Assembly: GCF_005862305.2 (NCBI RefSeq)
Contig: NZ_CP054021.1
Location: 2,994,501 to 3,058,500 of the forward strand
Direction: 5' to 3'
Source of the DNA: Rhizobium indicum
GTDB lineage: Bacteria; Pseudomonadota; Alphaproteobacteria; Rhizobiales; Rhizobiaceae
Length of the DNA stretch: 64,000 nt
In this document: in pieces, positions 37,450-45,520 of the stretch
Layout: each line of letters opens with the position of its first letter
How positions within the stretch are numbered: the stretch's first letter is position 1
Program-made: the position numbers and the translations under genes
Notes under the pieces: generated by a model
Told to the model about the DNA's origin: nothing
The model's database searches: none
The model's input: only the letters and a program-made list of their open reading frames with translations

Positions 37450-38385
37450 TTACGCTCGCGGATGCGCCCGATCATACACCTCGAGCAGCCGCGATGCATC
37501 GACGCCGGTATAGACCTGCGTTGTGGAAAGGCTGGCATGGCCGAGCAATTCCTGGATGGTGCGCAGATCACCGCCACCGGCAAGCAGGTGGGTGGCGAAG
37601 GAGTGGCGCAGTGCATGCGGTGTCGCCGTCTCCGGCAGACCGAAGGCGCTGCGCATCTTCTGCATCGTGCGCTGGATGATCGCCGCTTGCAGCTTGCCGC
37701 CGCGAGCGCCGCGAAACAGCGGTTCTCCGCTTTCGAGATGATATGGGCAGAGCGCTCGGTATCTCTCGACCGCGTCGAAAACCACAGAGAGCAACGGCAC
37801 CAGCCGCGTCTTGTTGCCCTTGCCGGTGACGCGGAGAGCCGTTGCGCCCTTCTGCAGGTCGGCGGGAGTCAGATCCAGCGCTTCGGAGATGCGCAGGCCG
37901 CAGCCGTAGAGCAGCGTCATGACAGCGGCGTCGCGCGCAGCAATCCAGGGCTCGTCATGGAGCTGGGCGTCGTCGCTGACGACGGTGATCGCCTGGGTGT
38001 CCGACAGCGGCTTGGGCAGTGATTTCGGTTGTTTCGGGGAGCGCACCGCGCCGGCGCCGGCGGCGTTGACCAAGCCCTTCTTTTCGAGATGGCGCAGCAG
38101 CGAGCGAAGACCGGCGAGATTGCGGCCGAGCGATCGGGCGCCGGTGCCCTGTTTGCGCCGGGCCGCCAGGAAGGCGCGGAAATCGGCGGAGCGCAACTCC
38201 CTGATATCGCCAAGCGTCACCGGGCCGGCGAGATGGCCGGTCAGAAAGGTCAGGAACTGGCGGGTATCACGCTCGTAAGCGTCGAGCGTGTGCTCGGAAA
38301 GACGGCGCTCACTGGCGAGGTTTTCGAGCCACGCGGCCCGTTCCGTCATCAGGCGCTGATCGGCGATAACAAGCAGTTCGTTCAC
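37450..38385 (-). CDS. xerC: Site-specific tyrosine recombinase XerC
   Basis: A 311-residue recombinase that with XerD resolves chromosome dimers at dif. The N-terminal SAM-like DNA-binding domain spans about 15-105. The catalytic residues are all present: R165 (CGLRISEAL), K189 (GKGNKTRLVP), H257 and R260 (HALRHSFATHLL), H283 (LGHASLSTTQVYT) and nucleophile Y292. Length is normal for XerC. It diverges from the acyltransferase gene. No dif-like site was noticed nearby. Confidence 0.94.
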   Translation of the reverse strand: MNELLVIADQRLMTERAAWLENLASERRLSEHTLDAYERDTRQFLTFLTGHLAGPVTLGDIRELRSADFRAFLAARRKQGTGARSLGRNLAGLRSLLRHLEKKGLVNAAGAGAVRSPKQPKSLPKPLSDTQAITVVSDDAQLHDEPWIAARDAAVMTLLYGCGLRISEALDLTPADLQKGATALRVTGKGNKTRLVPLLSVVFDAVERYRALCPYHLESGEPLFRGARGGKLQAAIIQRTMQKMRSAFGLPETATPHALRHSFATHLLAGGGDLRTIQELLGHASLSTTQVYTGVDASRLLEVYDRAHPRA

Positions 38386-38524
38386 GTTGCGGGCCTTGAT
38401 TTTGCCTTCAAGTCCGCCAATTTGGAGCAGGAACAGTTATGGAATTGATAATGCCGGCCAAGCCTTTGTCATCCTTCGATCATATTCAACTGCGATAGCT
38501 TATACCCCATAGACAGGATCTTTC

Positions 38525-39475
38525 ATGGCACGGCGCGATTCCATGACGGCTTTCGGACAGCTCGCGGAAGCGATCGCTCTCGTTTCACAGGGAAAGCCCG
38601 GTCATATCGTCGATACGCTGATTGCTGAACGCGGCCAGAGGATCGTGAAAAATCCGCTTTGGCCGGTCATGCGGCCGTTCCTCTACACGCTGCTGCGCTA
38701 TAACAAGGCGCTCGAATTCGCCAATGCGGTCGCCAAAATGCCGGGCTTCCAGTCGTTCGAATATCTGAGCGATGTGCTGAAGCTTGACATCGGCATCACC
38801 AATGGCGAACGCATTCCTGATACCGGCGGCTTCCTCCTCGTCAGCAACCATCCGACCGGCATCGCCGACGGCGTTGCCGTCTTCGATCTTTTGAAAGCAC
38901 GACGGCCGGACATGATGTTCTTTGCCAATCGCGATGCCATCCGCGTCAATCCGCGCTTTGCCGAGATGATCATTCCCGTCGAATGGCGGGAGGAGCATAA
39001 GAGCAAGCTGAAAGCGCGCGAAACGCTGCAGCTAACCAACCATGCGGTGAAGGAAGGCAAGGCGACAGTGCTCTTTCCCTCAGGCCGCATCGCCTATTGG
39101 GCGAACGGCCGGCTGAATGAGCGTCCATGGAAAACCTCGGCTGTCGGCCTGGCGCGCAAATACAATCTGCCGATCCTTCCCGTCCATATGACGGCACGCA
39201 ATTCCGGCCTGTTCTACTGGCTGGCGAAATGGTCGACGGAGCTTCGCGACATGACCGTGTTCCACGAACTGTTGAACAAGCGCGGCGACCGCTTCGATTT
39301 CGTCATCGGCAATCTTATTCCGGCCGAACAGTTGGACGGCGACCTCAACGAGGTGACCAAGGCGCTGGAGAAACATACGGTGCAGGACATGGCTAGAGAT
39401 GGAGACGCGAGTTTCGTTCCGGTCGGCCTGCCGGCTGCGGCGCCGCGCCGCGAGATTCCGGTTCCTGCAATCTAA
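38525..39475 (+). CDS. Lysophospholipid-type acyltransferase (PlsC superfamily)
   Basis: A 316-residue membrane-associated acyltransferase. The catalytic motif is NHPTGIADG at about 109-117, the His-x5-Asp variant seen in hemolysin-like acyltransferases rather than the usual His-x4-Asp. Later motifs ATVLFPSGRIAYW and LPILPVHMTARNSG correspond to acyl-acceptor-binding blocks. It probably acylates a glycerophosphate or ornithine-lipid precursor; the substrate is not determinable. Confidence 0.85.
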   Translation: MARRDSMTAFGQLAEAIALVSQGKPGHIVDTLIAERGQRIVKNPLWPVMRPFLYTLLRYNKALEFANAVAKMPGFQSFEYLSDVLKLDIGITNGERIPDTGGFLLVSNHPTGIADGVAVFDLLKARRPDMMFFANRDAIRVNPRFAEMIIPVEWREEHKSKLKARETLQLTNHAVKEGKATVLFPSGRIAYWANGRLNERPWKTSAVGLARKYNLPILPVHMTARNSGLFYWLAKWSTELRDMTVFHELLNKRGDRFDFVIGNLIPAEQLDGDLNEVTKALEKHTVQDMARDGDASFVPVGLPAAAPRREIPVPAI

Positions 39476-39489
39476 CCGCCAGGATTGCC

Positions 39490-39987
39490 ATGACGATCGA
39501 TATCCGCAGGCTCCGCGATCGATTGCCACAGGAGATCGCAGATCTCGAAAGCGAAGCCCGGCGGGAAGGCTATCTCCATCTCACCCGTCTTGTCGACGAA
39601 TGGTCGACCGGCGACAACAGGTTCGATCGTGACGGCGAAAGGCTGCTTGGCGCCTATGCCGATGAGGTGCTCGCCGGCATCGGCGGCATGACTGTCGAAA
39701 CGACCATGTCAGGGGTGCTGCGGATGCGGCGTTTCTACATTCGTCCCGCAATGCGCGGACGTGGCATCGGCCGGATGCTTGCTATGGCTCTGCTCGACCA
39801 TGCGCGTTCCTTCTGCACCGTCGTCTCCGTTCATGCGGGAAACGAGGGTGCGGCGAGGTTCTGGGAGTCGCTCGGGTTTCAGCCTCACGGACGAGATGGA
39901 CATACCCATCTGCTCGCGCTGCAGCGCCATAGCGATGATCCAGCGGCTTCGGATTTGCGCCAGTGTGTTACGCCCCGATCTCCTTGA
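39490..39987 (+). CDS. GNAT-family N-acetyltransferase
   Basis: A 165-residue GNAT protein. The acetyl-CoA binding motif A reads RRFYIRPAMRGRGIGRMLAMALL (in part) around 78-100, and motif B includes HAGNEGAARFWESLGFQP. It starts 14 nt after the acyltransferase. Its last 20 nt overlap the 3' end of the convergent DapA-family gene. Confidence 0.87.
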   Translation: MTIDIRRLRDRLPQEIADLESEARREGYLHLTRLVDEWSTGDNRFDRDGERLLGAYADEVLAGIGGMTVETTMSGVLRMRRFYIRPAMRGRGIGRMLAMALLDHARSFCTVVSVHAGNEGAARFWESLGFQPHGRDGHTHLLALQRHSDDPAASDLRQCVTPRSP

Positions 39988-40900
39988 TGCGGATGGCCTG
40001 GCGCGCCAGCAAGCGCTCGACATCGGCAATATCCAGTGTCGAGAGCTTGGCGCCCGGCTTGCGCAGGGTGGCGGACTTGATCACACCGCGCTTGGCAAGC
40101 ACATATTTGCGCGAGGCAAGGCCGATGCCCTGTTGCTGTTCATAGCGGGCGAGCGGCAGATAGGCATCGAAGATCGCATGGGCGCGATCGGGATTTCCGG
40201 CTGCATAGGCCTCGACGACACCAACCATCATCTCGGGATAACAAAAGCCGGTCATGGCGCCATCGGCGCCGCGGCCCATCTCTTCGGGCAGGAAAAGCCC
40301 GCCATTGCCGCAGAGGATCGAGATACGCCGCATGGCGCCCTTGTCGCTGGCGGCGCGAAGTGCTGAGATTTTCGACAGCCCCGGCCAATCTTCATGTTTG
40401 AGCATGACGCAGTTCGGCACCTCGTTGACGATGCGCTCGATGACTTTGGGCGCGATCGTCACATTGGTGGTGAGCGGATAATCCTGCAGCACGAAGGGCG
40501 TATCGCCGAGGGCCTCGCCGACCGACTGGTAGAAGGCGAAAGCCTGATCGTCGGTCTTGACGGTCCAGGGTGGCGCGACCATGACGCCGGCGGCACCCCC
40601 GCCCATGACGGCTTCGGCGAGTTCGCTCATCGGCGCAAGCCCAGGCGCCGACACGCCGACGACGACGGGAAGGCGCCCGTCGAGGCGCTTCAGCACGCGC
40701 TCGACCACGATTCGCGATTCTTCGGCCGTCAGCTTCGGCGCCTCGCCCAGTTGGCCGAGCACGGTCAGGCCGGTAACGCCGGCGCCTTCATAGAAATCGA
40801 CCATGCTGTCGATGCTGGCGAGATCGAGCGCGCCGTCATCGGTGAACGGGGTTACGGCGATCACATAGACGCCCTTGGCATCTTCAGTCAGTCTGGCCAT
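39968..40900 (-). CDS. DapA-family aldolase/dehydratase (dihydrodipicolinate synthase superfamily)
   Basis: A 310-residue class I lyase. The Schiff-base Lys lies in CVMLKHEDWPG near 167 and the upstream Tyr in VLQDYPLTTN near 138, both typical. It differs from true DapA, and it is grouped with a lactonase-like amidohydrolase and a sugar-acid dehydratase on the same strand, so it more likely acts on a 2-keto-3-deoxy sugar acid (aldolase or dehydratase). It is 14 nt downstream of the amidohydrolase gene. Confidence 0.87.
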   Translation of the reverse strand: MARLTEDAKGVYVIAVTPFTDDGALDLASIDSMVDFYEGAGVTGLTVLGQLGEAPKLTAEESRIVVERVLKRLDGRLPVVVGVSAPGLAPMSELAEAVMGGGAAGVMVAPPWTVKTDDQAFAFYQSVGEALGDTPFVLQDYPLTTNVTIAPKVIERIVNEVPNCVMLKHEDWPGLSKISALRAASDKGAMRRISILCGNGGLFLPEEMGRGADGAMTGFCYPEMMVGVVEAYAAGNPDRAHAIFDAYLPLARYEQQQGIGLASRKYVLAKRGVIKSATLRKPGAKLSTLDIADVERLLARQAIRIKEIGA

Positions 40901-40914
40901 TGGTGCTCTCCAAT

Positions 40915-41787
40915 TCAGCGGCCGAAGAACAGCGCTTCGGCATTTCGAACAAAAATTTTTTCAGCAATCGCGGGTTCGCCGATGGCGGCCTGCATGGTCT
41001 CTACCAGCTCAGCGTCATCGGGCATGCCGTCCCACAATTCGGTGTGCGGCCAATCGCTGCCCCAGAGCAGCCTTTCCGCATGGCCGGCGGCAAGGGCGCT
41101 GCCGACCTCGGTGAAACCGTCGTAATTCACATCCTTCGTCAGACGATAGGGCGCGGTTACTTTGACGTAGGCCTCGGCTCTGTCCATCAGTCTTTTCAGC
41201 GCATCGACATGCAATGATCTCGTCTCTCTGGCAAGCGGAATGAAGCCGAGATGGTCGATGACGATGGGCAGGCGGATGCCGGACAGCGTTGCCGCAATAT
41301 CGGGAAGTTGTTCGGGATTGATCTGCAACTGCAGCGACCAGCCGAGAGGGGCAATGCTTTGCGCCAATGTCCTGGCGGCGGCGAGCGGGAGGCCGCCCTT
41401 GTTGCGCGTATTGATCCGCACGCCGCGCACGCCGAGCCGGTCAAGCCGCTCTATCTCGGTCTCTGTGGTTTCGGGATCGATGACGACGATGCCACGCAGA
41501 CGATCTGGATAGGCGGCAAGCGCCTCGAGCAGCACCCTGTTGTCGAGGCCATAGACGCTTGGCTGCACCAATACGCCCTTGGCGATGCCAAGGCTGCCGG
41601 AGAATTCGATCCAGTCGGAAATCGTCGCGATGTCAGGCGTGTAGCTGCGTGGGGTGTTGAGCGGAGCGCCGGCGCGAAAGACGTGGAAATGCGTATCGAC
41701 CGTGCCTTGCGGCAGTGCCGCACGCGGCAGCCGCGTCAGCGACCGACGGGGCAGGCAAAGCGGTGCCTCCATATCAGCGGCGCTCAT
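40915..41787 (-). CDS. Amidohydrolase-family lactonase-like hydrolase
   Basis: A 290-residue TIM-barrel hydrolase of the amidohydrolase-2/2-pyrone-4,6-dicarboxylate lactonase group. TVDTHFHVFRAG near 29-40 gives the HxH metal pair, and LPIVIDHLGF and LLWGSDWPHTELW give later His and Asp ligands. Family members open lactones, for instance of sugar acids. It overlaps the dehydratase gene by 4 nt (ATGA), so the two are coupled and probably act in sequence. Confidence 0.87.
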   Translation of the reverse strand: MSAADMEAPLCLPRRSLTRLPRAALPQGTVDTHFHVFRAGAPLNTPRSYTPDIATISDWIEFSGSLGIAKGVLVQPSVYGLDNRVLLEALAAYPDRLRGIVVIDPETTETEIERLDRLGVRGVRINTRNKGGLPLAAARTLAQSIAPLGWSLQLQINPEQLPDIAATLSGIRLPIVIDHLGFIPLARETRSLHVDALKRLMDRAEAYVKVTAPYRLTKDVNYDGFTEVGSALAAGHAERLLWGSDWPHTELWDGMPDDAELVETMQAAIGEPAIAEKIFVRNAEALFFGR

Positions 41788-43526
41788 CGCGCGTCGAGCT
41801 CCTCGCTTTGCAGGAAGTCGAAGTCGGCGCCTTCGTCGGCCTGGAGCACGCGCTCCTGATAGAGCTTCGCATAGCCGCGCGACGGGGCCGGGGAAGGCCG
41901 GTTGACGACATCAAGCATGCGGCGATCGAATTCCGCCTGGTCGATATCGAGATCGATACGCCGGCCCTCGACGTCGAGGCGAATGCGATCGCCGGTGCGT
42001 ACGATCGCCAGCGGGCCTCCATCGGCAGCCTCAGGCGCGATATGGAGAATGATCGTGCCGAAGGCCGTGCCGCTCATGCGGGCATCGGAAATCCGCACCA
42101 TGTCCTTCACACCCTGCCGCGCGAGCTTGCGGGGGATGGGTAGATAGCCGGCTTCCGGCATGCCGGGCGCACCCTTTGGTCCGGCATTGCGCAGAACCAG
42201 AACGTTATCGGCATGGACGTCGAGATCGTCGCTGTCGATGCGCAGCGTCATATCCTCGACGGAATCGAAGACGACGGCGCGGCCGATATGCTGCAGCAGA
42301 TCCTTGGAGGCAGCGGATTGTTTGATGACGGCGCCGCGCGGCGCAAGATTGCCGTGCAGGACGGCGATCGTCCCGATCGGCTTTAGCGGTTTCTCGACGG
42401 TGCGGATGATGGTCTGGCCCGGCTCGTCAACGACATCGTCGATGATCTCGCCGATCGTTCTGCCGTAGACCGTCGGAGCGTTGCCGTCGATTTCATGGCG
42501 CACCGCCTTCAACAGAGCCGGGACGCCGCCCGCCTCGTGGAACTGCTCCATATAATGCTGGCCGGAGGGCTGCAGGTCGACGAGCAGGGGAATGCTCCGG
42601 CCCAGCCGGTCGAGTTCGGCCATGTCGAGGCGTAGGCCGAGGCGGCCGGTGATTGCGGCAAGATGGACGACGGCATTGGTCGACCCGCCCATTGCCTGCA
42701 GCGCGACGAGACCGTTGCGGATTGCCTGCGGCGTCAGAATATCGCGCACGGTTGGGGCAGCCTCATCCATGGCGAGACGCGCGGCCACACGCCCCGTCTC
42801 CTCGGCGAGGCGGACCCGTTCGGATTCGACGGCGGGCGCCGAACCGGCGCGAGGGAGGCAGAGACCCATGACTTCGGTCAGGTTCGCCATGGTGCTCGCC
42901 GTGCCCATCACCGTGCAGGTGCCGATCGAGCTGGCCAGCTTGTTGTTGACCTCGGCGATCTCGGCCTCGTCGATCTCTCCGGCGCGGAAGCGTCCCCAGA
43001 AACGGCGACAATCCGTGCAGGCGCCAAGCCGTTCGCCCTTGTGGTGGCCGACGGCCATCGGGCCGGTCGGCAGGAAGATCGCCGGTATCTCGCTGCTGGC
43101 GGCCGCCATGATCTGGGCCGGCAGGGTCTTGTCGCAGCCGCCGATCAGGACGACGGCATCCATCGGCTGGGCGCGGATCATCTCTTCCGTTTCCATCGCC
43201 ATCAGATTGCGCAGATACATCGAGGTCGGCGAGGCAAAGCTCTCGTGGATCGAGATCGTCGGAAACACCATGGGCATCGCACCCGCCAGCATCACGCCGC
43301 GCTTGGTTGCCTCGATGAGTTGCGGCACATTGCCGTGACAGGGATTGAAATCGCTGTAGGTATTGGCGATGCCGACGATCGGACGGTCGAGCGCATCGTC
43401 CGAATAACCCATGGCCTTGATGAATGCTTTGCGCAGGAAAAGGGAGAATCCCTGATCGCCATAACTCGTCAGCTTGCGGCGAAGACCGTTCGACAAACCT
43501 GTTCCTCCCTCGCCAAATTGATCCAT
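41784..43526 (-). CDS. IlvD/Edd-family dehydratase, probably of a sugar acid
   Basis: A 580-residue Fe-S dehydratase. The cluster cysteines are C63 (DFNPCHGN), C131 (GGCDKT) and C204 (GTCTVMGTASTM). The Cys at the third position and the 580 length match pentonate dehydratases, which carry a [2Fe-2S] cluster, but the same residues occur in dihydroxy-acid dehydratase. Neighbours (lactonase, DapA-type lyase, Gfo dehydrogenase, glycosidase) favour a sugar-acid substrate such as xylonate, arabinonate or galactonate. It starts the minus-strand operon, and a candidate operator lies 34 nt upstream. Confidence 0.9.
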   Translation of the reverse strand: MDQFGEGGTGLSNGLRRKLTSYGDQGFSLFLRKAFIKAMGYSDDALDRPIVGIANTYSDFNPCHGNVPQLIEATKRGVMLAGAMPMVFPTISIHESFASPTSMYLRNLMAMETEEMIRAQPMDAVVLIGGCDKTLPAQIMAAASSEIPAIFLPTGPMAVGHHKGERLGACTDCRRFWGRFRAGEIDEAEIAEVNNKLASSIGTCTVMGTASTMANLTEVMGLCLPRAGSAPAVESERVRLAEETGRVAARLAMDEAAPTVRDILTPQAIRNGLVALQAMGGSTNAVVHLAAITGRLGLRLDMAELDRLGRSIPLLVDLQPSGQHYMEQFHEAGGVPALLKAVRHEIDGNAPTVYGRTIGEIIDDVVDEPGQTIIRTVEKPLKPIGTIAVLHGNLAPRGAVIKQSAASKDLLQHIGRAVVFDSVEDMTLRIDSDDLDVHADNVLVLRNAGPKGAPGMPEAGYLPIPRKLARQGVKDMVRISDARMSGTAFGTIILHIAPEAADGGPLAIVRTGDRIRLDVEGRRIDLDIDQAEFDRRMLDVVNRPSPAPSRGYAKLYQERVLQADEGADFDFLQSEELDAR

Positions 43527-43559
43527 GGCCGTGACGTCAGGGTAGAGGGATACGGATGA

Positions 43560-43569
43560 TTGTCAATAA
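43560..43569 (+). promoter_or_regulatory. Candidate operator TTRTCRATAA, site 1
   Basis: TTGTCAATAA, 34 nt upstream of the dehydratase start. The identical 10-mer occurs at 47252 and near-copies at 43700 and 47357. Confidence 0.45.
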
Positions 43570-43699
43570 ATAAGATGGCTCCACTGTATCGTATTTTTGG
43601 ATTTCTTCGGCGATCACCATAAAATACAATGGTAATCTCCGAAATTGGCGCTTTCGTTCGGCAATCAAATGATTGGCTTTTGCGAAGAAGCGGGATAGA

Positions 43700-43709
43700 T
43701 TATTGATAA
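43700..43709 (-). promoter_or_regulatory. Candidate operator TTRTCRATAA, site 2
   Basis: TTATCAATAA on the minus strand, 27 nt upstream of the Gfo/Idh/MocA start. One base differs from site 1. Confidence 0.42.
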
Positions 43710-43736
43710 AATGGGATTGAATACAGAGGAAGCGTA

Positions 43737-44762
43737 ATGATGGGAACGGAACGACGGCGTATCGGCATTGTCGGTGCCGGCTGGGTCAGTGCCTACCATC
43801 TGCCTGCATGGATGCGGCAATCGGAAAGAGCCGAGGTCGTGGCGATTGCCGACCCGTCGCCAAGCGCCATCGAAGCCCGGCTTGCCGCCTTCGATATCGC
43901 GCGCAACTATACGAGCGTGCAGGCGATGCTGGATGCCGAGCAGCTCGATGCCGTTGATATCTGCGCGCCGCGGGAATTCCATGTCGAACTGGTCCGGCTG
44001 GCGGCGGCAAAAGGGCTCAACATCATCTGCCAGAAGCCGCTCGCACCCTCCTACGGCGAGGCGGTCGACCTGCTGGCAAGCCTTTCCGGCAGGGGCAGGC
44101 TGATGATCCACGAGAACTGGCGGTTTCGCGCCTATTATCGACGGCTGAAGGCGTGGCTCGACGAGGGACTCGCCGGCGAGATCCGCCATGTGCAGTTCGA
44201 ATTCCTGTCCAGCGGCATGATCGCGGATTCGGAGGGAAGAAGGCCGGCGCTGATACGCCAGCCGTTCTTCCGGACGCAGGAGCGGCTGCTGGTCATGGAG
44301 GTCATGATCCATCATCTCGATACGCTGAGATATCTTCTGGGCGAGATGGAGGTGGTCAGCGCGCGGCTTGAGAGGAGCAATCGCGATATCGTCGCGGAGG
44401 ATGTCGCAAGCGTCGTCCTGCGCCGGCTTAGCGACGGCGTTCTCGTCACCATCAATGCCAATCTCGCCGTGCATGGCGCGCCGCCGGCGCCGCGCGATCA
44501 CCTCCGCATCTTCGGGGCGCGCGGCACGCTCGAACTTAACGGCAATCTGCTCTCGGCCGAGGGTGCGCAGCAGCGCCGGGAAAGCTTCGATCCTGACGAG
44601 ACCTACCAGGGCGCCTATGACGCGACCATTGCGCATTTCCTTGACAGCCTCGATGGAAAGGTCGCGATGGAGACATCGCCGGGCGATAACATCAAGACGC
44701 TTGCGCTTGTCGAGGATATCTATCGCCTGAGCCGGTTCGACCCGGGACGCAATCCACTGTAA
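43737..44762 (+). CDS. Gfo/Idh/MocA-family oxidoreductase
   Basis: A 341-residue NAD(P)-dependent dehydrogenase. Rossmann start GIVGAGWVSAYHLP at about 8-21, the family (E)KP motif as ICQKPLAPS near 98-106, and a C-terminal substrate domain with NWRFRAYYRRLKAWL and MIHHLDTLRYLLG. Such enzymes oxidise sugars or inositols. It diverges from the dehydratase operon and precedes the GntR regulator by 24 nt, so it is probably the first, sugar-oxidising step of the pathway (inference). Confidence 0.87.
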   Translation: MMGTERRRIGIVGAGWVSAYHLPAWMRQSERAEVVAIADPSPSAIEARLAAFDIARNYTSVQAMLDAEQLDAVDICAPREFHVELVRLAAAKGLNIICQKPLAPSYGEAVDLLASLSGRGRLMIHENWRFRAYYRRLKAWLDEGLAGEIRHVQFEFLSSGMIADSEGRRPALIRQPFFRTQERLLVMEVMIHHLDTLRYLLGEMEVVSARLERSNRDIVAEDVASVVLRRLSDGVLVTINANLAVHGAPPAPRDHLRIFGARGTLELNGNLLSAEGAQQRRESFDPDETYQGAYDATIAHFLDSLDGKVAMETSPGDNIKTLALVEDIYRLSRFDPGRNPL

Positions 44763-44786
44763 CATGGCCCGCCGCCGTCAGAGGAG

Positions 44787-45464
44787 ATGACATTGCAGAC
44801 GCTCAACGAAAGCCGCGAAGACGGCATCGAGCATGATGATCTAAGTATTGCCCGCGCGCTGGAGGAAGACATTATTTTCGGGCGGCTTGCGCCCGGAACC
44901 CGCCTGACCGAAGACACGCTCCTTGCCCGCTTTCATGTCACGCGCCATTTCGCCCGGCAGGCGATCGTGCAACTCGAGACGATGGGCATCGTCGTTCGGG
45001 AGCGCAACAAGGGGGCGACAGTCCGTTCGCTGACTGCTCGCCAGGTTCAGGAAATCTACGATGTGCGTGAGTTGCTGCAACGGCAGGCGGCGCTGTGGAT
45101 AAAGCTGCCGGCACCCGAGGCATTGATCGAGGAACTGCTGGCGCTGCACGAGGAGCATGGCCGGCACATCGAATCCGGCTATCTCAGGGGAGTGCACGAG
45201 GCCAATGACAAGTTCCACCTGACGCTCTTCGGCGCCTGCGGCAATGCCCATCTGGTGCAATCGATCGAGCTCTATATGCGGCTCAGCCTGCCGGTTCGCG
45301 CCAATTCAATGTCGAGCAAGGAGTCGCTGCGCATCTCGCATGAGCACCACCGGCTGATGATCGAGATGCTGCGTGGTGGGGATAACTGGGTTCTGGCCCA
45401 GCTCTGCGTCGACCATTTGCAGCCGAGCAAGAAACGTTATCTTGCCTATGTCAGCGAGAATTGA
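44787..45464 (+). CDS. GntR-family regulator with FCD domain
   Basis: A 225-residue regulator: winged HTH at about 20-85 (RLTEDTLLARFHVTRHFARQ) and an all-helical FCD ligand domain with metal-binding-type His and Asp (VHEANDKFHLTLF, HEHHRLMIEML). FCD members typically sense sugar acids or dicarboxylates. The ATG at 44787 touches the ribosome-binding sequence AGGAG; a TTG at 44793 has ideal 6-nt spacing and may be the true start. It is the obvious candidate to control the surrounding saccharide locus through the TTRTCRATAA motif (inference). Confidence 0.9.
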   Translation: MTLQTLNESREDGIEHDDLSIARALEEDIIFGRLAPGTRLTEDTLLARFHVTRHFARQAIVQLETMGIVVRERNKGATVRSLTARQVQEIYDVRELLQRQAALWIKLPAPEALIEELLALHEEHGRHIESGYLRGVHEANDKFHLTLFGACGNAHLVQSIELYMRLSLPVRANSMSSKESLRISHEHHRLMIEMLRGGDNWVLAQLCVDHLQPSKKRYLAYVSEN

Positions 45465-45477
45465 CCGGGTCGTTTGA

Positions 45478-45509
45478 AAGGGAGCGCAAACTTTCGATTG
45501 CGCTCCCTT
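45478..45509. terminator. Bidirectional terminator between GntR and GH39 genes
   Basis: A perfect 12-bp stem AAGGGAGCGCAA/TTGCGCTCCCTT with an 8-nt loop lies between the convergent genes, 13 nt past the GntR stop and 11 nt past the GH39 stop. Confidence 0.75.
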
Positions 45510-45520
45510 CGCCTACCGGC

